Shown piece by piece: positions 35,400-44,540 of a stretch of 64,000 nt of DNA. A program made the position numbers and the translations under genes. The stretch is taken from positions 248,001 to 312,000 of the forward strand of contig NZ_LVCF01000025.1 of the NCBI RefSeq assembly GCF_001594145.1. The letters are read 5' to 3'. Under the pieces are notes generated by a model. The model did not search any database and was not told the DNA's origin. It was given only the letters and a program-made list of their open reading frames with translations. The stretch's first letter is position 1; every line of letters starts with the position of its first letter. This stretch comes from Branchiibius sp. NY16-3462-2. GTDB lineage: Bacteria; Actinomycetota; Actinomycetes; Actinomycetales; Dermatophilaceae.

Positions 35400-35597
35400 G
35401 TGACCGACTCGAGCGAAGATTCCCGGCCGACGAATGACCGTGAAGTCCCCGCCGAGGACCCTCTGCAGCGTGACCACGTCGGGCTGCGCAGATCGGACTC
35501 CGTTGCAGATCACGAACGTCGGAAGCGACGGGACCGCCTCTTGGAGCAACTCGTCGTCGAGAACGCCGAGGTATTAGAGCGGCTGAAGGACAACTAG
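35400..35597 (+). CDS. Possible small protein with charged helical C-terminus
   Basis: A 65-residue frame from GTG 35400 ends in a convincing amphipathic helix, HERRKRRDRLLEQLVVENAE then VLERLKDN, and its third codon positions are GC-rich. It fills most of the 305-base gap between the AAA ATPase (start 35296) and the alditol oxidase gene (end 35603). An upstream GTG at 35355 is also in frame. No family is recognised and no ribosome site is clear, so it may be a small gene or a remnant. The rest of the gap (35297-35399) shows nothing definite. Confidence 0.35.
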   Translation: MTDSSEDSRPTNDREVPAEDPLQRDHVGLRRSDSVADHERRKRRDRLLEQLVVENAEVLERLKDN

Positions 35598-35602
35598 CCG
35601 GT

Positions 35603-36850
35603 TCAGTCCCCGAGCACTCGCGCCAAGAAGGCGTTGCCGAACTTCCGCTCCGGATCCACCCGGTCGCGCAGTGACCGGAATGCGGGCAACTGGTCGTAGA
35701 GCTGCGCCAACTCCGCAGAACCCGCGACAAAACACTTCCCCCAATGCGGCCGAGCGCCCAACGGCAGCAATGCATCCTCGATAAGCGGCAGCAGGGCATA
35801 CACCGCGTCAGGGTCGCGCCGCCAGGTGAAGTGGACCCCCAGGACGTCCCGCCCCGACGCCGGGCTCAACCACTGGTCGTCGGCCGCCACCGTCCGGAAC
35901 TCGGCCGCCTGCAGAAGAGGCGCCATCACCCCACCCAAAGATCGCAGCCGGTCGATCGCCGTCAACGCCTGCGACCGGGGCACCAGATACTCGCTCTGCA
36001 ACTCCGCCCCGTTGCTGGGCGTGAACTCCATCCGGAAGTGCGGCAACCGGTGCAACCACGGCCCCGCCACCCCCAACTGCTGCGTCGTCGCCGCAGCATC
36101 GCCGTCGGCCAGCATGTGGGTCTGTTCACTGGCGACTCGTGCACCGAAATCTCCTGGCACAACGGAGAGTTCACGCGATTTGAACCACGCCTGGTGCACT
36201 CCCTCCGGGCCAAACCGGGTGAACAGACTCACGCTGTAGGCCGCCCCCATCAGCTCGTCCAACGACGACTCGACCGTGCTCCACGGCAGGTTGAGCAGAA
36301 CGTCCTGCCGCACCTCGAAGGTCAGCTCCAAATCCAGCTCGACGGCCACCGCGATCCCCAGAACACCCAACGCGACCACACTGCCGGGGAAGTCGGCATC
36401 GCCCCGGGCCACTCGGCGTACTTGACCGTCAGCGCCCACGTAGTCGATGGCGCCGACGGCCGCCGACAGTGCCTGGTTCTTGTCCCCCGAGCCGTGCGTG
36501 CCCGTGGCCACCGCACCCGCGACACTGATGTGCGGCAACGACGCCAACCCGGCCAGCGCCCAACCCTGCCGCTCCAACTCCTCGGCCACCACGCCGTACT
36601 TCGACCACGCCGTCACCCGCGCGGTCGCTCTTGCCGCGTCGACCTCGACCTCGTCCGCGAGCCCTGACAGGTCCAGCAGCAACCCCTCACTGTCCGGCAG
36701 ATCGGTGAAGCTGTGCCGCGATCCCAGCGCGCGTACCCGGGGCGAGCCGGCGATCAGGTCCTGCGCTTCGCCGACCGTCCGGGGCCGGACGACACGACCG
36801 CCGTAGCGATAGTTGCCAGCCCAATTCCATTCCGCTGCAGCAGAGTTCAC
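35603..36850 (-). CDS. aldO: Alditol oxidase (FAD-dependent)
   Basis: A 415-residue flavoprotein of the VAO/D-arabinono-lactone oxidase family. It follows the Streptomyces alditol oxidase closely: WNWAGNYRY at the start, GSRHSF with His46 at the place of the covalent FAD histidine, SLPHISVAGAVATGTHGSG, AAYSVSLFTRFG, HFRMEFTPSNGAELQSEYL, FRTVAADDQWLSPASGRD (Glu/Arg substrate region) and RPHWGKCF with the conserved lysine. It oxidises the terminal carbon of xylitol, sorbitol or similar polyols with O2, giving an aldose and H2O2. It lies 9 bases after the xylulokinase gene, apparently as the last gene of the polyol operon. Confidence 0.9.
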   Translation of the reverse strand: MNSAAAEWNWAGNYRYGGRVVRPRTVGEAQDLIAGSPRVRALGSRHSFTDLPDSEGLLLDLSGLADEVEVDAARATARVTAWSKYGVVAEELERQGWALAGLASLPHISVAGAVATGTHGSGDKNQALSAAVGAIDYVGADGQVRRVARGDADFPGSVVALGVLGIAVAVELDLELTFEVRQDVLLNLPWSTVESSLDELMGAAYSVSLFTRFGPEGVHQAWFKSRELSVVPGDFGARVASEQTHMLADGDAAATTQQLGVAGPWLHRLPHFRMEFTPSNGAELQSEYLVPRSQALTAIDRLRSLGGVMAPLLQAAEFRTVAADDQWLSPASGRDVLGVHFTWRRDPDAVYALLPLIEDALLPLGARPHWGKCFVAGSAELAQLYDQLPAFRSLRDRVDPERKFGNAFLARVLGD

Positions 36851-36859
36851 GTCAAGACC

Positions 36860-38281
36860 TCATACACCGTACGTCGCGTGCACCAGTTCGCTGTACCGGC
36901 TCACCAGTCCGGTGGCCGAGTCAGGATCCGCGTGGAACTCGGCGTCGACCCCCAACGCCCAATCCGGGGGTGCCACAGCACCGCTCAGCGCCCACGCGGC
37001 CTGCCGGGCAGCCCCGATGCCGACATACTCACCGGCCGCGGGCACTACGACGGGCACCCCGAAGATCGCCGGTGCGATCTCTTGCACCGCTGCCGACGCC
37101 GATGCGCCACCGATCATGAGAACCCGGTCCACCTGCACGCCGTGCGCCCGCAGCGCGGCGACCCCGGCACCGACGTTGCACAGCATGCCCTCGACGACCG
37201 CGCGGGCCAGATTCTGCGGTGTGCCGTTCGCCCGGGTCAGACCGTGCAGGCTGCCGGTGGCATCGGGCAGGTCAGGGGTGCGTTCACCGTCGAGATACGG
37301 CAGGAGCGTCAGACCGCCCGCCCCGGGCTGCGCCGAAAGCGCCAGGGCATCCAACTCTCCCAACGAAACTCCCAACATCGCGGCACCGGTCGTCAGCACT
37401 CGAGCCGCGTTCAACGTGCACATCAGCGGCAGATAGTTGCCCGTCGCATCCGCGAACGCAGCGATCGCCCCCGTGTCGTCCTGGATCGGCTTCTCGTGAG
37501 GGGTGAAGACCGTGCCACTGGTTCCCAGCGACACCACGACATCGCCGGGTTCGAGGACCAGTCCGAGGGCCGCACCCATGTTGTCGCCCGTACCCGCGGC
37601 GACCACCATCCCGCTCGAGGTGCGACCAGCCACCTGCGAGGGACCAAGGACCGCAGGCAACGCCAGGTCCCGGCCGAAGGCGAGCTCCAGGAGATCTCGC
37701 CGGTATTCACCGGTCTCGGCAGCGAAATAGCCTGTGCCCGAGGCGTCCCCGCGATCGGTGGTCCATTGCTCGAAACCTCCGTCGGCCTGCAGGATGCGCC
37801 CCGTGATCCAGTCGTGCGGCAGGACCACCCGGCTAACCCGCGACGCATTCGACGGCTCGTGCCGCGCCAGCCACCGCAGTTTGGTCACGGTGAAGCTGGC
37901 GACCGGCACCAGTCCGACCGCATCCACCCAGGCCGCCGGGCCACCTAACTCCTGCACCAGATCCGCCGCCGCGCCCGAACTGCGGGTGTCGTTCCAGAGC
38001 AAGGCATCCCGCACGACCTCGTCGCCCGCGGTGAGCGCCACCATGCCGTGCTGTTGACCGCCCACCGCGAGCGCCGACACCCCATCGAGCAGCCCGTCGG
38101 CCGTTGCCGCCTGGTAGGCGTCCCACCAGTGCCGCGGATGCACCTCGGTGCCGTCCGGATGCGGGGCACGGCCCGTCCGGACCACCTCACCGGTCTCGGC
38201 GTCGCACACCACGACCTTCGTGGACTGGGTCGAACTATCGACACCGGCGACAAGTGTCCTGGCAGTCAGCGTGTGCTCCAT
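36860..38281 (-). CDS. xylB: Xylulokinase (FGGY family)
   Basis: A 473-residue sugar kinase: AGVDSSTQSTKVVVCDAETG at the N-terminus is the phosphate-binding start of FGGY kinases, followed by GGQQHGMVAL, LWNDTRSS and LPHDWITGRI, all typical of xylulokinase. The second half has GTGDNMGAALGL, VSLGTSGTVF and MIGGASASAAVQEIAPAIFG. It phosphorylates D-xylulose with ATP, feeding the pentose phosphate pathway. Its start overlaps the end of the polyol dehydrogenase gene by 16 bases, placing it in the polyol operon, where the dehydrogenase would make xylulose from arabitol or xylitol. Confidence 0.92.
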   Translation of the reverse strand: MEHTLTARTLVAGVDSSTQSTKVVVCDAETGEVVRTGRAPHPDGTEVHPRHWWDAYQAATADGLLDGVSALAVGGQQHGMVALTAGDEVVRDALLWNDTRSSGAAADLVQELGGPAAWVDAVGLVPVASFTVTKLRWLARHEPSNASRVSRVVLPHDWITGRILQADGGFEQWTTDRGDASGTGYFAAETGEYRRDLLELAFGRDLALPAVLGPSQVAGRTSSGMVVAAGTGDNMGAALGLVLEPGDVVVSLGTSGTVFTPHEKPIQDDTGAIAAFADATGNYLPLMCTLNAARVLTTGAAMLGVSLGELDALALSAQPGAGGLTLLPYLDGERTPDLPDATGSLHGLTRANGTPQNLARAVVEGMLCNVGAGVAALRAHGVQVDRVLMIGGASASAAVQEIAPAIFGVPVVVPAAGEYVGIGAARQAAWALSGAVAPPDWALGVDAEFHADPDSATGLVSRYSELVHATYGV

Positions 38282-39750
38282 TCCTCGAGCGTCGCCCGAG
38301 CGCCCTTGGAGTGCAAGGACGACAGACCCTCCCGATAGATGGTGGTGAACCGCTCCTGATCGACCAGGTCACCGAAGAGATCGTCGTCCCGCAGGAACGC
38401 CAGGTCGTCGTCCTTCTGCCGGGCGGCGGCTGCCATAACGCGGTCCTTGAGCCGGTCCACGATCTCGATGGGGTGGTCCTGCTCGTCGGTCCCCTCGGCG
38501 TATCTCGCCCAGGACGCGACCACGAGCGCGGACCGGTCGATCTCCCCGCCGGTGCGCAGATTGTCCCGGATCACCGGGACGAGCCACTTGGGGATGCGGT
38601 CCGAACTCTCCGCGCACAATCGCGCCAACGTGTCCCGCACCTCCGGGTTGGCGAAGCGCTCGATGAGCTCCTGCCGGTACGCCGCCAGGTCGACCCCGGG
38701 CACCTCCGGCAACGTGGGGCTGCCCTCCCGCTCCATGTAAGCCAGCAGGAAATCCACGAACAGCGGATCCTGGCAGACCTCGTGCGCGTAGCGGTAGCCC
38801 GACAGATAGCCCACGTAGCACAACGCCTGGTGGCTGGCGTTGAGCAACCGGATCTTCATCAGTTCGTACGGCGTGACGTCGTCCACGATCTGCGCGCCGA
38901 CGTCCTCCCACCGGGGACGCCCGTCGGTGAAGTGGTCCTCGATCACCCATTGGGTGAACGGCTCGCACACCACCGGCCAGCCGTCGGCAACACCGAATTC
39001 GCTTGCCAGACGGTCGATATCGTCCTGGGCGGTGACCGGCGTGATGCGGTCGACCATGGCGTTGGGGAAGGCGACGTTGTCGGCCATCCAGTCGGCCAAC
39101 TCCGGGTCCTTGAGCCGGGCGAACGCGCTGATCATCTTGCGAGCGACGTCACCGTTGCCCGGTAGGTTGTCGCACGACTGCACCGTGAAGGGCGGCACTC
39201 CCGCCGCGCGACGTGCGGCCAGACCGGCCACGATATATCCGAAAACCGTTCGGGGAGTGGCACCTTCGACCAGGTCCGCCTGAATCGAAGGGTCGTCGGC
39301 GTCGAACTCCCCGGTCACCTGGTTGACCAGGTAGCCGCCCTCGGTGATGGTCAGCGACACGATCCGGATCGCCGGGTCGGCCAGCTGGTCGACCACCGCC
39401 TGCGGATCATCCGGTGCGAAGAGCACCTTCATGATGCTGCCGATCACCCGCGGCTCGCGGTGACCGTCGGGATACTTCAGCACCAGCGTGTAGAGACCGT
39501 CCTGGGCGTTCAACGTGTCGGCGATGCGCCGGTCGTGCGGCAGGGCGCCGACGCCGATGATGCCCCAGTCCAGGTCTTCGCCCTTGTTCATCAACCGATC
39601 GAGGTACATCGCCTGGTGCGCCCGGTGGAAGCCGCCGACCCCGAAGTGCACGATGCCGGGCGTGATGGCCGATCGGTCGTACGCCGGTCGCGCAACCCTC
39701 GGGTCGAGCTCGCCGAGTGTCGCCTGGCTGAGTTGGATGGCCCCGCTCAT
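38266..39750 (-). CDS. Polyol-specific long-chain dehydrogenase (mannitol dehydrogenase family)
   Basis: A 494-residue protein with GIVHFGVGGFHRAHQAMYLD (NAD-binding start) and the catalytic block MKIRLLNASHQALCY, with Lys299 as the likely general base, matching the long-chain mannitol/arabitol/fructuronate dehydrogenases. It oxidises a polyol such as mannitol, arabitol or sorbitol to the ketose with NAD. ATG 39750 has GGGAG upstream and overlaps the permease stop (ATGA). The neighbouring xylulokinase favours arabitol or xylitol, while SmoFG-like permeases favour sorbitol and mannitol; the true range is open. Confidence 0.9.
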   Translation of the reverse strand: MSGAIQLSQATLGELDPRVARPAYDRSAITPGIVHFGVGGFHRAHQAMYLDRLMNKGEDLDWGIIGVGALPHDRRIADTLNAQDGLYTLVLKYPDGHREPRVIGSIMKVLFAPDDPQAVVDQLADPAIRIVSLTITEGGYLVNQVTGEFDADDPSIQADLVEGATPRTVFGYIVAGLAARRAAGVPPFTVQSCDNLPGNGDVARKMISAFARLKDPELADWMADNVAFPNAMVDRITPVTAQDDIDRLASEFGVADGWPVVCEPFTQWVIEDHFTDGRPRWEDVGAQIVDDVTPYELMKIRLLNASHQALCYVGYLSGYRYAHEVCQDPLFVDFLLAYMEREGSPTLPEVPGVDLAAYRQELIERFANPEVRDTLARLCAESSDRIPKWLVPVIRDNLRTGGEIDRSALVVASWARYAEGTDEQDHPIEIVDRLKDRVMAAAARQKDDDLAFLRDDDLFGDLVDQERFTTIYREGLSSLHSKGARATLEEWSTR

Positions 39751-40658
39751 CGGACTGCTCCCATCGACAGGCCCTGGACGAGTTTGTCCTGGGCGGCGAA
39801 GCCGGCGATCAGCACCGGCAGGGAGACCACCAACGAAGCGGCGCAGACCTGGGCCAGGAACAAGCCCTGGCTGGTGACGAATCCGGTCAGGAAGACCGGT
39901 GCGGTCTCGGAGATGGTCGCGGTCAGCACCCGGGCGAAGAGCAACTCGTTCCAGGAGAAGATGAAGCAGATCAGCGCCGCCGCCGCCAGACCGGGCATCA
40001 CGACCGGCGCGATCACCTTGCGGAGCGTCAGCACCATCCCGGCCCCGTCGATCTGCGCGGCCTCCAGCATCTCGGTGGGTACTTCGGCCAGGAACGACCG
40101 CAGCATCCAGATCGCGATCGGCAGGTTCATCACCGTGTAGAACAACGCCAGCAACCAGATGTTGTCCAGGAGTCCGACCGCCTTGGCGAACAGGTAGATC
40201 GGGAGCAGGCCCGCAACGACCGGCAGGAACTTGGTGGACAGGAAGAAGAACAACACGTCCGTCCACTTGCGCACCGGCCGGATCGACAGCGCGTACGCCG
40301 CCGGGAACGCCAGCAGAATTACCAGGATCGTCGAGCAGATGCTCGCCGTCGCGGAGTTGATCAACGGCGCGGTCGGCCCCGCATTGATGAAGTTCTGGTA
40401 GCCCTCCAAGGACAAGGGTGCGAACAGCTTGGGCGGGTTGCTCGCCGCGTCGGTCTCCTTGTGGAAGGAGGTCAGCACCATCCAGGCCACCGGGAAGAAG
40501 AAGAACAACCCGAAGATCCACGCCAGCAATCCGAAGAGCGAGTTGGTCCAGGATCGTGGCTTGCGGTTGGCCGCAGGGACATCGCGGCTCTGAGGAACAC
40601 GCGTGCCACCGCCGGAGTCGGCGTCCACGTCCTGGGTGCTGATTTCCTGGGTCGTCAT
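39747..40658 (-). CDS. Polyol ABC transporter permease (SmoG/MtlG-like)
   Basis: A 303-residue inner-membrane permease of the carbohydrate uptake 1 (MalG) group: an N-terminal segment LLAWIFGLFFFFPVAWMVLT, four or five further segments, and the ATPase-docking EAA loop EAAQIDGAGMVLTLRKVIAP followed by PG. It pairs with the permease encoded upstream to form the channel. Start and stop overlap both neighbours by ATGA. The first 35 residues are polar and cytosolic. No ATPase gene follows, so a shared MsiK-type ATPase is probably used. Confidence 0.92.
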   Translation of the reverse strand: MTTQEISTQDVDADSGGGTRVPQSRDVPAANRKPRSWTNSLFGLLAWIFGLFFFFPVAWMVLTSFHKETDAASNPPKLFAPLSLEGYQNFINAGPTAPLINSATASICSTILVILLAFPAAYALSIRPVRKWTDVLFFFLSTKFLPVVAGLLPIYLFAKAVGLLDNIWLLALFYTVMNLPIAIWMLRSFLAEVPTEMLEAAQIDGAGMVLTLRKVIAPVVMPGLAAAALICFIFSWNELLFARVLTATISETAPVFLTGFVTSQGLFLAQVCAASLVVSLPVLIAGFAAQDKLVQGLSMGAVR

Positions 40659-41590
40659 CGGGTCTGCTCCTTGAAGAGGCTGAACACGGTCCGCAGCGCC
40701 ACCGTTGCCACGATCAACGTGAGCAATACGACGATCACGCCTGCGGCCGAGGCCAATCCGTAATCGTGCGCCGTGTAGAAGGTTTGGTAGATGTAGTACG
40801 GCAGGTTGGCCGTGCCCAGTCCGCCCGAGGTGATGGTGAAGACGTGGTCGAAGTCCTGCACCACGTAGATCGTGCCCAGCACCGCGGACAGCTCGATGTA
40901 CGGGCGCAGGTGCGGCAGCGTCATGTGCACGAAGATCTGCCACGAACTGGCCCCGTCCATCCGGGCCGCCTCCACCACGTCCAGCGGTCGTGACTGCAAC
41001 CCGGCCAGCAGGATCAGCATCATGAACGGCGTCCACTGCCAAGAGATCGCGAAGATCAACGACCACATCGGGTGATCACTGATCCAGTCCGGCTGCGGGG
41101 CCTTGTCACCGAAGAGGAACTTCAACGTGCCGTTCAGCAACCCGTAGTTGGGGTTGAAGATCGCGTGCTTCCACAACAGCGCGGCAGCGACCGGCACGAT
41201 CAGGAACGGAGTGATCATCATCGTGCGCACCACGCTGCGGCCAAAGAACTTACGGTCCAGGAGCAGCGCGATGATCAGACCCAGGATCAGCGAGACCATC
41301 ACCACCGAGAACGTCAGCAGCACCGTCACCCAGATCGCCGAGCGGGCGTCGGGATCGGTCAACACCGTCTTGAAGTTGTCGATACCGGTGAAGCCACGCT
41401 GGTCCGGGTAGTAGGCGTTCCAGTTCATGAACGAGATGACGATCGTGGCCACGAAGGGCAACTGGGTCACGATCACCACCAGCAGCAGCGCCGGCAGCAG
41501 CGGGGCCCGCCGCGCCCAGTCACCTGAGCGTTGCAGGGCCCCGCGCTGACCGGAGCGCGACGGACCTGTGGTCGAAGCGGTCGCGGTCAT
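40655..41590 (-). CDS. Polyol ABC transporter permease (SmoF/MtlF-like)
   Basis: A 311-residue permease of the MalF group without the large periplasmic insert: ARRAPLLPALLLVVIVTQLP at the first segment, WNAYYPDQRGFTGIDNFKTV in the outside loop, and the EAA loop EAARMDGASSWQIFVHMTLP. Six membrane segments are expected. It forms the channel with the permease encoded next, fed by the lipoprotein binding protein whose gene ends 6 bases upstream. The whole set fits proton-independent, ATP-driven polyol import. Confidence 0.92.
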   Translation of the reverse strand: MTATASTTGPSRSGQRGALQRSGDWARRAPLLPALLLVVIVTQLPFVATIVISFMNWNAYYPDQRGFTGIDNFKTVLTDPDARSAIWVTVLLTFSVVMVSLILGLIIALLLDRKFFGRSVVRTMMITPFLIVPVAAALLWKHAIFNPNYGLLNGTLKFLFGDKAPQPDWISDHPMWSLIFAISWQWTPFMMLILLAGLQSRPLDVVEAARMDGASSWQIFVHMTLPHLRPYIELSAVLGTIYVVQDFDHVFTITSGGLGTANLPYYIYQTFYTAHDYGLASAAGVIVVLLTLIVATVALRTVFSLFKEQTR

Positions 41591-41596
41591 CGGGTG

Positions 41597-42949
41597 CTAC
41601 TTCTGGTACTTCTTGCCGACGGCTTCCGCCAGCGCCTGGCCCTTGTCCAGGGCGTCATCGACACTGCCCTGGCCGGCGATCGACGAGGAGACGTACTGGC
41701 TGACCTTGGTGCCCAGGTCGGGGAACTCCGGGATGTCGACGAACTGGATACCCGGAGCCGGCCGCGGCTGCAGACCGGGGTTGTTCGGGTCGACCGACTC
41801 GATCGCGTCCTTGGTCGGTGTCGCGAACGCCGAGGCGACCTTCAGGTACTCCGGGTTGGTGTACGTCGAGGCGCGCTTACCGGCGGGCACCCGCGACCAG
41901 CCCAGCTTCTGACCGACCAGTTCCTCGTACTTCTTGCTCGAGGCCCAGGACACGAACTTCCACGCCGCGTCCTTGTTCTGCGACGCCTCCTCGATACCCC
42001 ACGCCCAGGTGTACAACCAGCCGGAGGACTTGGTCTTGTTCACGGGAGCCGCGACGTACCCGATCTTGCCCTTCACCGGCGAGTCACTGGCGTCCAGCGA
42101 GCCAGCCGCGGACGTGGCGTCGTACCACATCGCCGTCTTGCCCTGGGTCATGTTGTTCAGGCACTCGGTGAACCCGGCCTGTGCCGCGCCCGCCTCGCCG
42201 TGACTCCTCACCAGGTTGACGTAGAAGTTCGTCGCCGCCTTGAACTCCGGTGCGTTCACCTTGGCGTTCCAGTCCTTGTCGAACCAGGTGCCGCCGTAGG
42301 TGTTGGTCAGCGGTGCGAACAACTGGCCCCACCCGGGTTGACCACGAAGGCAGATCCCCCGCATCCCGGAGGGATTGTCGACCTTCGCCGCGATGTCGGC
42401 CACCTGGTCCCAGGTGGGGTTGCTCGGCATCGTGACGTTCTTGGCCGCCAGCACGTCCTTGCGGTACATCAGGAACGAGGACTCGCCGTAGAACGGCTCA
42501 CCGTAGATCTTGCCGTCGACCGACAGGGCCGAGGTCATCGGCTTGAGGATGTCGCCCTGGTCGAACGCGGTGTCCTTGTTCACGTAGTCGGTCATATCGG
42601 CGACCCACTTGTTCTTGGCGTAGATCGGGATCTCGAAGTTCGACAGCGTGGCGACGTCGTACTGCCCCGCCTGGGAGGAGAACTCCTGGCTGGTCTTGTC
42701 CCGCAGGTCGTTCTCCGGCAGCACCGTGAAGTTGACCTTGATCCCGGTCTCCTTGGTGAAGTTGTCCGCCGTGAGTTTCTGCAGATCCACCATCTGCGGG
42801 TTGTTGACCATCAACACCCGGATCGTCTGTCCGCCGCCGCTGGCGTTACCACCGCCGCCGCCACCGCCACCAGCGCCCGAACACGCGGTCAGTCCGACCG
42901 TGGCCAACGCTCCGGCGGCCACCACTGAGGTCAACATCCTGCGGGTCAT
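41597..42949 (-). CDS. Polyol ABC transporter solute-binding lipoprotein (SmoE/MtlE-like)
   Basis: A 450-residue extracellular binding protein with a lipobox GLTACSG (lipidated Cys23) followed by a glycine-rich spacer. The mature domain has IRVLMVNNPQMVDLQKLTAD and WLYTWAWGIEEASQNKDAAW, as in polyol-binding proteins of the cluster D group. It captures the polyol outside the cell and delivers it to the two permeases. ATG 42949 has GAGGAG seven bases upstream. It is the first gene of the operon and faces the divergent SorC-type regulator. Confidence 0.92.
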   Translation of the reverse strand: MTRRMLTSVVAAGALATVGLTACSGAGGGGGGGGNASGGGQTIRVLMVNNPQMVDLQKLTADNFTKETGIKVNFTVLPENDLRDKTSQEFSSQAGQYDVATLSNFEIPIYAKNKWVADMTDYVNKDTAFDQGDILKPMTSALSVDGKIYGEPFYGESSFLMYRKDVLAAKNVTMPSNPTWDQVADIAAKVDNPSGMRGICLRGQPGWGQLFAPLTNTYGGTWFDKDWNAKVNAPEFKAATNFYVNLVRSHGEAGAAQAGFTECLNNMTQGKTAMWYDATSAAGSLDASDSPVKGKIGYVAAPVNKTKSSGWLYTWAWGIEEASQNKDAAWKFVSWASSKKYEELVGQKLGWSRVPAGKRASTYTNPEYLKVASAFATPTKDAIESVDPNNPGLQPRPAPGIQFVDIPEFPDLGTKVSQYVSSSIAGQGSVDDALDKGQALAEAVGKKYQK

Positions 42950-42996
42950 GCGATCTCCTCGTTCGTCCTCCGCCGTCCCACCTCGGGTCGCGGATT

Positions 42997-43045
42997 GCTC
43001 ATTTGAGCGGGTGAATGCACATATGAGTAAAGTGACGTGAGTCAC
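42997..43045. promoter_or_regulatory. Operator region between polyol operon and its regulator
   Basis: Two inverted repeats lie in the gap: GCTCA-TT-TGAGC (42997-43008) and GTGAC-GTGA-GTCAC (43032-43045). The second is embedded in an AT-richer stretch (ATATGAGTAAAG) just ahead of it. Both are positioned between the divergent starts at 42949 and 43126, as expected for a SorC-type regulator that controls its own gene and the transport operon. Confidence 0.5.
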
Positions 43046-43125
43046 CAATGTCAACCAGCGCGCCGAAATCGTTACCCAGGGGGTGGACGAAGCACCGACG
43101 CGGCACACTCAAGGACGTGAAGGAC

Positions 43126-44079
43126 ATGACCAAGGACCGACGCGGGCCGGCCGAGTTGGTGCTCACGGCCACCGTGGCGCGCAAGCACTACCTGCAGGGC
43201 CGATCCAAGGTCGAGATCGCCGACGAGCTCGGACTCAGCCGGTTCAAGGTCGCGCGACTGCTGGACGCGGCGATCGAGACCGGCATCGTGCGCTTCGAGA
43301 TCGTGGCCGCCGGGGACATCGACCTGGACCGCTCGGCCCGGTTGCAGGAGCGGTACGGACTGCGCCACGCGATCGTCCTCGACAGTGCCCGCTTGGAACC
43401 GGAGACCCTGCCGGAGGCAATGGGAACCGTTGCAGCACAAGCACTTTCAGAGATTCTTGAACCGGGTGACGTACTCGGCCTGCCGTGGTCGCGATCGGTG
43501 CTGACCATGGCCCGAGCACTGGCCGACCACGATCTGCCCCCGGTCGACGTGGTGCAGATCAGTGGCGCGATGGCCGTGCCCGGTTACGACACCAGCGCCG
43601 TCGACATCGTGCGCCGGGCCGCCCGGGCCAGCGGCGGGCACGGGGCGATCTTCTACGCGCCGCTGCTGCTGGACGACGCCGACAACGCGGCCAACCTGCG
43701 TCGCGAGCCGCAGGTGGCTGAGGTCCTGGCCCAGGGCGCCCGGGTCACGGTGGCTGTCGTGGGGATCGGCGCCTGGGCCCCGGGCGATTCGACGCTCTAT
43801 GACGCCGCGTGCGACGCCGATCGCGAGGCCGTGCGAGCAGCCGGCGCCGTCGGGGAGTTCGCCGGCACCTTCTTCGACGTCGCCGGGCGCCCCCTGCGCA
43901 CCCCGCTGAGCGACCGCATTATCGCCATCTCGGCCGAGCACCTGGGCCAGGTCCGGGAGGTCATCGGGATCGCGACGGGTGAGAGCAAACGGGACGCCGT
44001 CCGCGCCGCGTTCGCCGGCGGCATCCTCAACGCGGTGGTGACCGACGCAGTCCTCGCGGACGCGTTGCTCGCGGACTGA
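43126..44079 (+). CDS. SorC/DeoR-type sugar-binding transcriptional regulator
   Basis: A 317-residue regulator. Residues 10-60 hold a helix-turn-helix (RKHYLQGRSKVEIADELGLS then RFKVARLLDAAIETGIV), and the rest is the SorC C-terminal sugar-binding domain, with VLGLPWSRSVLTMA, VVQISGAMAV, GIGAWAPGDST and GIATGESKRDAVRAAFAGG. In this family a phosphorylated sugar or polyol relieves repression or triggers activation. It is divergent from the polyol operon and surely its local regulator. ATG 43126 was chosen, with AAGGA ten bases upstream; GTG 43117 and ATG 43048 are also in frame. Confidence 0.9.
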   Translation: MTKDRRGPAELVLTATVARKHYLQGRSKVEIADELGLSRFKVARLLDAAIETGIVRFEIVAAGDIDLDRSARLQERYGLRHAIVLDSARLEPETLPEAMGTVAAQALSEILEPGDVLGLPWSRSVLTMARALADHDLPPVDVVQISGAMAVPGYDTSAVDIVRRAARASGGHGAIFYAPLLLDDADNAANLRREPQVAEVLAQGARVTVAVVGIGAWAPGDSTLYDAACDADREAVRAAGAVGEFAGTFFDVAGRPLRTPLSDRIIAISAEHLGQVREVIGIATGESKRDAVRAAFAGGILNAVVTDAVLADALLAD

Positions 44080-44094
44080 CCGCTGACCCAGCCG

Positions 44095-44463
44095 TTATAC
44101 CCGCGGGATCTCGTGCCGGGCCATCACCGCGTCGACGAACTCCTTCAGCATCGGCGCCGCCGCGTCCAGCTTCGGGTACTTCACCGCGACATTCCCCTTG
44201 CCGCCCGCCGCACCGGGGATCCGCGAGCGGAACTCGGAGACCAGGTCGAAATCGATCGCGTGCGTCGCGAAGTGCGTCTTCGCGGCCGTGAACATGACGT
44301 AGCCCTTGAGATACGAGTCCTCGAACTTGTACATCGGCACTCCGCGGAACATCACGGGAGGTACCGACGGATAGTGCGTATCGACGTACGTCCAGAACTC
44401 ACGCAACCAAGGCTGCCCGGCCTCCGGAGCGCTCGCGAGGTACTCACCCGTTGAGTCCGCCAT
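44095..44463 (-). CDS. DUF1801-like protein
   Basis: A 122-residue soluble protein. FWTYVDTHYPSVPPVMFRGV and PMYKFEDSYLKGYVMFTAAK followed by THFATHAIDF resemble the DUF1801/YdhG fold, in which a buried aromatic-rich sheet is flanked by helices; the C-terminal helix MLKEFVDAVMARH also fits. Some relatives were described as iron chaperones, but most are unstudied. It converges on the regulator gene and stands alone. Confidence 0.65.
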   Translation of the reverse strand: MADSTGEYLASAPEAGQPWLREFWTYVDTHYPSVPPVMFRGVPMYKFEDSYLKGYVMFTAAKTHFATHAIDFDLVSEFRSRIPGAAGGKGNVAVKYPKLDAAAPMLKEFVDAVMARHEIPRV

Positions 44464-44540
44464 GCTGGCAGTATGGCCTACGTCACAGTAGCTACTCGTT
44501 AGTTACGCGCCCACCGGCCGACCCGAGCAAGGAGCACGAC

